Assembly (NCBI GenBank): GCA_023412495.1 | Contig: JAEYNP010000019.1 | Location: forward strand, 1-55,506 | DNA from: Pseudomonadota bacterium | GTDB taxonomy: Bacteria > Desulfobacterota > Desulfobulbia > Desulfobulbales > Desulfocapsaceae | Direction: 5' to 3' | DNA length: 55,506 bases | Part shown: one piece after another, positions 49,933 through 55,506 of the stretch | Position numbering within the stretch: the first letter of the stretch is position 1 | Layout of the letters: each line of letters begins with the position of its first letter | Translations under genes and position numbers: made by a program | Notes under the pieces: model-generated | Database searches by the model: none | Seen by the model: only the letters and a program-made list of their open reading frames with translations | Told to the model about the DNA's origin: nothing

Positions 49933-50437
49933 CCTGCGGCCACTCGACAGGCTGACGAAAAAGGAAGGTATTGCCGCAGGCATCACCCTCTGTCTTCTGC
50001 TGCTCGGTCTCTGGCTGCCGCAACGGCTTTCTCTCTCGGTCAGCCCATCCCTCGACCACAGGCTGTTCTTCCTGCTGCGACTGCCCGGCAAAGATAAGAT
50101 CCGGACAGGAGACCACATCGTCTTCAGTCACCCTGATACCGAGCATATTCATCGGGGAATGAGCGATGGAAATGATCTTTTGATTAAAAAGATAGGCTGC
50201 TCACCCGGCGAGATACTTGCGGCGGGAGGTAACGGCATTTACTGCCAAGGCACATTTTTGGGCAAAAGTCTGCCAAACGATGGCCAGGGCAGGCAATTGC
50301 CTCAGTTTTCATACATCGGTCTCATCCCGGCGAACAAATACTTCGTGATCGGCCAGCATGAGCGCAGCTTTGACAGCAGATATTTCGGGTTTATCGATGC
50401 AGACGACTTCCGCTACAAGGCAGTACCTCTTTGGTAA
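49907..50437 (+). CDS. Conjugation-associated signal peptidase (S26, TraF/RP4-like)
   Basis: A 176-residue inner-membrane serine peptidase of the S26 family. Membrane helix (about 20-40), catalytic Ser in SVSPSLDHRLFFL, catalytic Lys in LLIKKIGCSPGE, then CQGTFLG and VIGQHERSFDSRYFGFI. In RP4 the equivalent TraF matures the pilin; here it may process the TraA-like pilin encoded before the cargo. Same name but unrelated to F-plasmid TraF, which follows. Confidence 0.88.
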   Translation: MVRNFTFNNLRPLDRLTKKEGIAAGITLCLLLLGLWLPQRLSLSVSPSLDHRLFFLLRLPGKDKIRTGDHIVFSHPDTEHIHRGMSDGNDLLIKKIGCSPGEILAAGGNGIYCQGTFLGKSLPNDGQGRQLPQFSYIGLIPANKYFVIGQHERSFDSRYFGFIDADDFRYKAVPLW

Positions 50438-51314
50438 GTGCCTGAGCCTCTTCCCTCTTTTGTTCTACTTGGCTCTCGGGGCAGTTGCTGCTCATGCGGC
50501 CGACTCTGCCGACCATACCTTCTACGACAAATCCAGGCAGGGATGGTTCTGGTACGAAGACCCGCCTGCGGCAGCACAAGGACAGGTAGCAAAACCTGAA
50601 GCCGAATCCCGCGGCACGATTTCCTTGGATGCCTTTTCGATGGAGGATCTTTGGAACATGCATCCGGATGAATTCCAGAGCCTGTTGAATGGCGTGCAAA
50701 AGCAGGCCGTGCAATTTCCCACTGAGCAAAACGTCCTGGAATACTTGACCATCCAGGATATCGCCAGACGCAAGGCCCTGGCCTATACCCATACCGCCTC
50801 CTATGTCACCCAGAAATACAGCGATCTTTTTCGCATGAACCAGGCATACCCCACCGCCGGGCCCGGCGTTACCGCTCGGGTGCAAATGCAGCGGGATGAG
50901 ATAGCAGAAACGCTGAACCTCGGCAAAGCCGACCATGCCCTGCTTTTCTTCGTCAACCCTCGCTGCTCGTATTGTGATAAGCAGCGCCAGATCCTCGCCT
51001 ACTTCGTGGAGAAATACGGCTGGCAGCTCAGAACCGTCGATATCGTCAAGGAACCCGATGCCGCCGCACGGTTCAATATCACCATCACGCCGACTCTGCT
51101 TCTGATCAAAAGAGGTAATCCCGAATCCATGCCGGTGGCAACCGGGGTGATCGCCCTCTCAGAGCTCGAACGAAAACTCTACCGGGCGATTCGCTACCTT
51201 GGAGGAATGACAGGCAGCGACAATTTCCTGCTCTATGACTTTCAAGCGGACACCGCCCTTGATCCCCGATCGATTTTGAACGGCAGGCCTCAACCATGGA
51301 ATCCATCTCAATGA
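50397..51314 (+). CDS. traF: Conjugative pilus assembly protein TraF (thioredoxin-like, F type)
   Basis: A 305-residue periplasmic protein. Signal peptide (ending AHA-A), the family start FYDKSRQGWFWYEDPP, a helical region, and a thioredoxin-like domain with CSYC (in FVNPRCSYCDKQRQILAYF) and cis-Pro ITITPTLLLI. F-plasmid TraF lacks CxxC; here it is present, so it may be an active disulfide enzyme for TraU and TraH. The start at 50397 overlaps the S26 gene by 41 bases. Confidence 0.9.
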   Translation: MQTTSATRQYLFGKCLSLFPLLFYLALGAVAAHAADSADHTFYDKSRQGWFWYEDPPAAAQGQVAKPEAESRGTISLDAFSMEDLWNMHPDEFQSLLNGVQKQAVQFPTEQNVLEYLTIQDIARRKALAYTHTASYVTQKYSDLFRMNQAYPTAGPGVTARVQMQRDEIAETLNLGKADHALLFFVNPRCSYCDKQRQILAYFVEKYGWQLRTVDIVKEPDAAARFNITITPTLLLIKRGNPESMPVATGVIALSELERKLYRAIRYLGGMTGSDNFLLYDFQADTALDPRSILNGRPQPWNPSQ

Positions 51315-51322
51315 GGAAAGTC

Positions 51323-52759
51323 ATGGGAATGAACAAGACAGTACACTTCATTGCAGTCCTTTTTCAGCTTATCCCGGCCATCGCCTCCGCCGCCTGGGTG
51401 GATGACTGGCTCGAGCAAAAGACCACCACCTCGCCCAATTACTTCTCCGGACAACAACGGGGCTACTACGCCGGTGGCGGGTTCAGCGGTAGATGGCCGA
51501 GCAAGGTCGATTATCCGGTGACCGTCGAGATGCCGCGGATCAAAAGTGGCTGCGGCGGGATCGATGTCTTCATGGGCGGCTTCAGTTTCCTCAACGAGGA
51601 TTACCTCGTCGACAAACTCCAGTCGATCCTCGAGAGCGCTCCGGCCGTAGCCTTCGATCTGGCCTTGAAGACCCTTTGCGAGCAGTGCTCGAACACCATC
51701 AAAAACTTCGAGGCGCTGGCCGACAAGCTCAACTCGATGCAACTCGATGAATGTGCCGCAGCCAAAGAGCTGGTCGGAGTGGTGATGGATGAAAACGGTT
51801 TTCATTCGACGGAAGTCATGCAGGAAAGACTCGGCACCTCGATCAAGGAGAACAAACTGAGCCAGGGTATTTCCGAAATGTGGGACATTATCTCCAAGGA
51901 AGACGAGGCCAACAACAATGTCCCTCAATCGGCAGATGTTTCCCGGGTGACGAGCGGCTGCAACGCGGAAATCTCGTCAACCTTTCTGAGCGCCGGCTCC
52001 CTGCTGGAAAATATCGGGGGCAAATTGAGTATCCCGATAAATTACACCGACCTCATCCGTGGCCTGGTCGGCGATATCGAGCTGCAGGGTCCGGCCAACG
52101 CCTACCGAGTATCTTATGTAACGCCCTGTTCCGAGAACAATCCCGACGATCTCAAATCTTTTGCCGCCGGTGACGTCTACGCCAAGAACAGCGGCGGAAC
52201 CTGCAGCCAGATCGGGGATGCCAACCGCGATTTGGTCGGCTATGTCAGCACGATCCTCACCGGTATCGCTGAAAAGATCGAGAACAAAGGCGCGCTCACC
52301 TCAGCCGAAACAGCCTTTCTCGAGACCAATCCCCTCGCCGCCCTGCCGATCCTGAAGACTGCGGTGGCCACCAACATGCAGAATGCGACCATCACCGGCC
52401 TTGCCGATATTACCGCGAAGGCCTACAGCCTGCAGATCCTCTCCGATCTCTATATCCGGGCTGAAGTGGTGGCGAGAAAAGCCAAGGAGATGCTGGAAAA
52501 GCAGGCCGGGCCGGTCAGCGGACAGCCGAGGGAAAACTGCCAGGCGGCGATCTTTGCCGAGCATGCCGACAGGAACATCTCGCTTATGCTCGACCGCATC
52601 AGGCAACTGCAGGAGACCGCCCGGGCAGGCTATATCACCGCAACCCGGGAACTGTCGACCATCATGGAATATCTTGAGCACATGCAGAAGATCGAAAAAC
52701 AGATGATCGAGGAAATTACCCGCCGCTATGGCAGAGATGTGGCGGCAAGGATTCAATAG
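51323..52759 (+). CDS. traH: Conjugative pilus assembly protein TraH
   Basis: A 478-residue secreted protein. Signal peptide (ending ASA-A), then the TraH start GYYAGGGFSGRWP, CGGIDVFMGGFSFLN, and a Cys pair LCEQCSNTIKNFEALADKLNSMQLDEC. A long helical C-terminal part. Start choice: ATG 51323 has GAGG six bases upstream; 51296, 51311 and 51329 are in-frame alternatives. Ten bases before traG. Confidence 0.9.
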   Translation: MGMNKTVHFIAVLFQLIPAIASAAWVDDWLEQKTTTSPNYFSGQQRGYYAGGGFSGRWPSKVDYPVTVEMPRIKSGCGGIDVFMGGFSFLNEDYLVDKLQSILESAPAVAFDLALKTLCEQCSNTIKNFEALADKLNSMQLDECAAAKELVGVVMDENGFHSTEVMQERLGTSIKENKLSQGISEMWDIISKEDEANNNVPQSADVSRVTSGCNAEISSTFLSAGSLLENIGGKLSIPINYTDLIRGLVGDIELQGPANAYRVSYVTPCSENNPDDLKSFAAGDVYAKNSGGTCSQIGDANRDLVGYVSTILTGIAEKIENKGALTSAETAFLETNPLAALPILKTAVATNMQNATITGLADITAKAYSLQILSDLYIRAEVVARKAKEMLEKQAGPVSGQPRENCQAAIFAEHADRNISLMLDRIRQLQETARAGYITATRELSTIMEYLEHMQKIEKQMIEEITRRYGRDVAARIQ

Positions 52760-52769
52760 GGCCGAGAAG

Positions 52770-55502
52770 ATGAAGCAATTTTCCACAATCATCGCGGCAG
52801 GTTGTTTTTATTTTCTTGTGGCCGATCCCGCCTTGGCCCTCGAAATGGAGTTCTTCACCTATGGCGGATTTGATCCGGTCACCGAGGCCTTTACCAAAAT
52901 CGCCCTGATTTTTTCCGATTCCGCCTATCAGGGCCTGCTCTTTGTGGTCACCGTTCTGGGCCTGCTCGCCGGTGTTTCCGCCTGGTTGGTGCGTGCGGCT
53001 ACCGGAGCGAAGGTCATTCCCCTGGTCTGGGCCGTGCCGGTCCTGGCCGGAGCGGTCATGTATCTGGCCCTCTTTGTACCGAAAGGCAATATTACCGTCT
53101 ACGATTCCGTGTTGAACAGGTTCCAGACCATCGGCGGAGTGCCGGACGCCATCGTCTTTACCGCCGGCTTTTTGAGCAAGATCGAAAAAGGCATGGTGGA
53201 TATCATCGACACCACCGCAGCACCGAACAGTCAATATCAGACCACCGCCGGCGGCATTGGCCTGAAGGGCCTGGAGTCGATCAAAGGCTCTTCGCCCAAG
53301 GATACCTATGCCAGGACCAGCATGGTCAGGTATACCAAAGACTGCGTGACGTTTGAATTGGCCAGGCCGGGAACAACCTTGAGCCTGGACGACCTGCGTA
53401 ATACCACCTCCGATTTTTTGACCGATCTCGACAAGGCCACCAACCCCGCCGTATACACCGTCTATTACGATGCCACCAGGCCCGAGGGCAGCAACCTGAC
53501 CTGTACCGAGGCCTGGTCCAGGTTGCGAGCAGTTTATGCAAACCCGCTCAACTACCAGGAAGCGATTAAAAAAGTCTGCGCCAAATCATTTTTCGATCCC
53601 GCCAGCCCCGCTGAACTCGCCACCTGTAAGACCCTCCTCACCAATACCCTGAACTTTACCACCGGGCTCTCCCCCACCCCGGAAAAGATCATCCAGCAAC
53701 GGCAGATCGCCGAGATCCTCTATAATTTCTATTTCCAAGACGATTACGAAACCGCAGTGCTGATGGAGAGCAACCGCAAGATTACCGCCACCGGTCTTGG
53801 CATCGGTCTGACCATGAACGAGTGGATCCCGATCATGCGGGCGATCATGACCGCCATTGCCATCGGGGTCATTCCGTTTCTGGTCCTCTTTCTGCCCACG
53901 CCGGTCGCCGACAAGGCGCTGTCGGTGATGTTTGGCTTTTTCGTCTTTCTCACCACCTGGGGCATAACCGATGCGGTCATCCACGGAGCGGCAATGGACT
54001 ATGCCGAATATGCCTTCGAGGAGATGCGGCAATCAAGTCTCGGGGTCTATGCCATGGCGGCATTCCCTGAGATTTCCACCAAACTGCTGGCCATGTTCGG
54101 GGTGATCCGCTCGGCCGGAATCATGCTGGCGAGCTTCTTCGCGATGATGCTCATTCGCTTCGGCGGCCATGCCCTGGCCCTCCTCGCCGGCAACCTCAGC
54201 CGGGTCGCCCAGTCGGCCGGTGCCCAGGCCGGACAGCTCTTCACCCCGGAAGGCACCACCGCGGCGATGAACCAGCAGGTTCGGGCGGCCGGCCTCCTCT
54301 CCGCGATGCCGGATCACCGCTTCACCAATATGGCAGCCGCTCAGGCTTGGGGAACCCATCGCTCGGTTGGCGGATATATGGCGGCGATGAATGCGAAGAA
54401 TGCCCTGCAGGAGTCGGGGCAGATAGATCAGGGAGTGGCCGATAAAGACCTCGCCACGATGATGGCCGCAGCCAGAGTGAGCGTCGGGACCGGAACCGGA
54501 CCGGTGGAAGTCTCCACCGCGCCTGATGGCCATGGCACCAGGACAAAATCCGAGACCGTCAATGCCGATGGCTCCACCACCATCAGGACAACCGGCGCTG
54601 ACGGCACCGGAATTGCTGTGGACACTATGGCGCAAGGAAAGGCAAGCTATTCCGTCGACCACGCCGGCCAGCACACCACCACTCACGCCGCTGTCAACGG
54701 CCTTGATCCGGTCAAAGTCGGCACTATGGCCCAACACCAAAATATCGTCATGGCATCCAACAGCCTGGGCAGCAGCAAAAACTGGCAACTGGCAATGGAT
54801 ACCGCCAAGAGAGCCAGCTTGACCGACAGCGAAGCCCATGGTTTTGCCAGCCGACTTGAAAATGCTGAGCGGGAGAGTTGGCGGCGGGCGATCAGTGATC
54901 AGTCAAGTTTTGTGCATTCGATGAGTGAAGAGGTGAGAACGCAATTTTCTGCTTCTGTCAGTGCTGGCGGTATCCCCATTTTAAAAAGAATCGGTCCCCA
55001 GGCTCAACTTCTTGTCACCGGCCAAAACGGTGATCAGGTCAATTTTAATGTGTCAGAAGATACCGCCAGGAATTTTGAAAAAACTGCTTCTAAAGTTCGA
55101 TCCGAATCTCTACAGCAAACCGTTCAGGACTCCAACAGCTTAGATTACATGACAAAATTGGCGAAACAAATAGGTGCGACCGAATCCTATTCACTCCTCA
55201 ACAATGCCAGAGATCTGAAAGCGGCTACAGAATCCCATGGTGCAGACCTGACCACCGCTCTTGTTAAAGAATACACTCTGGAGTACTACGGAAACGAATC
55301 TCCCGAAAATATCAGACGGACCATTACTGATTTCAATAGCCTCCTGACTCGACAGGGAAGCGAGGGTGTTAAAAAGATAGGTAACTATTCAGCACCCATT
55401 TCAGCTACAGCCGAATCCATGAATGCCGGCCATTTGCCTTGGAATAATAGACGCAGTGCTTCCGTAGCCGACACATCCTGCTTTCTGCAGGTCGTCAGGT
55501 AG
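52770..55502 (+). CDS. traG: Mating-pair stabilisation protein TraG (F type)
   Basis: A 910-residue inner-membrane protein. Signal/first helix (about 5-23), helices around 50-100 and 355-480, then a long soluble C-terminal part (about 490-910). F TraG is about 938 residues, so this is close to full length. The N-terminal part serves pilus assembly and the C-terminal part stabilises mating and is recognised in entry exclusion. The last 200 codons are visibly more AT-rich than the rest. The stop lies four bases before the window end. Confidence 0.88.
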   Translation: MKQFSTIIAAGCFYFLVADPALALEMEFFTYGGFDPVTEAFTKIALIFSDSAYQGLLFVVTVLGLLAGVSAWLVRAATGAKVIPLVWAVPVLAGAVMYLALFVPKGNITVYDSVLNRFQTIGGVPDAIVFTAGFLSKIEKGMVDIIDTTAAPNSQYQTTAGGIGLKGLESIKGSSPKDTYARTSMVRYTKDCVTFELARPGTTLSLDDLRNTTSDFLTDLDKATNPAVYTVYYDATRPEGSNLTCTEAWSRLRAVYANPLNYQEAIKKVCAKSFFDPASPAELATCKTLLTNTLNFTTGLSPTPEKIIQQRQIAEILYNFYFQDDYETAVLMESNRKITATGLGIGLTMNEWIPIMRAIMTAIAIGVIPFLVLFLPTPVADKALSVMFGFFVFLTTWGITDAVIHGAAMDYAEYAFEEMRQSSLGVYAMAAFPEISTKLLAMFGVIRSAGIMLASFFAMMLIRFGGHALALLAGNLSRVAQSAGAQAGQLFTPEGTTAAMNQQVRAAGLLSAMPDHRFTNMAAAQAWGTHRSVGGYMAAMNAKNALQESGQIDQGVADKDLATMMAAARVSVGTGTGPVEVSTAPDGHGTRTKSETVNADGSTTIRTTGADGTGIAVDTMAQGKASYSVDHAGQHTTTHAAVNGLDPVKVGTMAQHQNIVMASNSLGSSKNWQLAMDTAKRASLTDSEAHGFASRLENAERESWRRAISDQSSFVHSMSEEVRTQFSASVSAGGIPILKRIGPQAQLLVTGQNGDQVNFNVSEDTARNFEKTASKVRSESLQQTVQDSNSLDYMTKLAKQIGATESYSLLNNARDLKAATESHGADLTTALVKEYTLEYYGNESPENIRRTITDFNSLLTRQGSEGVKKIGNYSAPISATAESMNAGHLPWNNRRSASVADTSCFLQVVR

Positions 55503-55506
55503 CTTC

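Overview
The window is bacterial and fits a Desulfobacterota-type (deltaproteobacterial) genome or a large mobile element from one. This is inference from the gene mix: several sigma-54 activators, a NarL-type kinase with an ABC-type sensor, an aryl-sulfate sulfotransferase, a DUF6448-like protein, a split proton-translocating transhydrogenase and an F-type conjugation system. I could not run a database search, so taxonomy is tentative.

Layout. (1) 1-4923: short direct repeats, then the head of an F-type type IV secretion (conjugation) operon: sigma-like regulator, unknown protein, OmpA-domain protein, pilin (TraA-like), TraL, TraE, TraK, TraB. (2) 4924-44308: a 39-kb block that separates traB from traV, adjacent genes in most related operons. 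It carries metabolic, stress, ion-transport and regulatory genes in both orientations, with decayed fragments (an IS256-type transposase piece, a hybrid-kinase receiver piece, two frameshifted genes) but no intact transposase or integrase. (3) 44309-55502: the conjugation operon resumes with TraV, TraC, TraW, TraU, TrbC, TrbI, an S26 peptidase, TraF, TraH and TraG, with start and stop codons mostly overlapping. No TraN, TraD or relaxase is visible.

Inside the block, by unit: a NarL-type two-component pair (kinase frameshifted); an operon of thioredoxin reductase, thioredoxin, a sulfotransferase without a signal peptide and an MFS transporter; a TRIC/UPF0126 membrane protein; a secreted small protein plus a His-rich DUF6448-like protein behind an FNR-like box; a PEP-synthase-like ATP-binding protein; a sigma-54-type promoter driving a small protein and glutamate dehydrogenase next to an NtrC-type two-component pair; a Zn/Cd/Pb P-type ATPase and a YnfA-like protein; a Tim44-domain protein, NhaR-type regulator and HtpX protease whose upstream regions share a 61-bp block; a K+/H+ antiporter facing a tandem universal stress protein; a flavin-type oxidase; an MreB-like protein; and a sigma-54 activator followed by palindromic sites, a near-consensus sigma-54 promoter and a four-gene transhydrogenase operon.

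The most unusual item is that transhydrogenase: its beta subunit carries two complete NADP-binding (domain III) modules in tandem, and both have lost the Lys-Arg pair that normally holds the NADP 2'-phosphate. It sits in what looks like a self-contained regulatory unit whose activator has GAFSSA in place of GAFTGA. The block as a whole resembles a stress and redox homeostasis island carried on a conjugative backbone.
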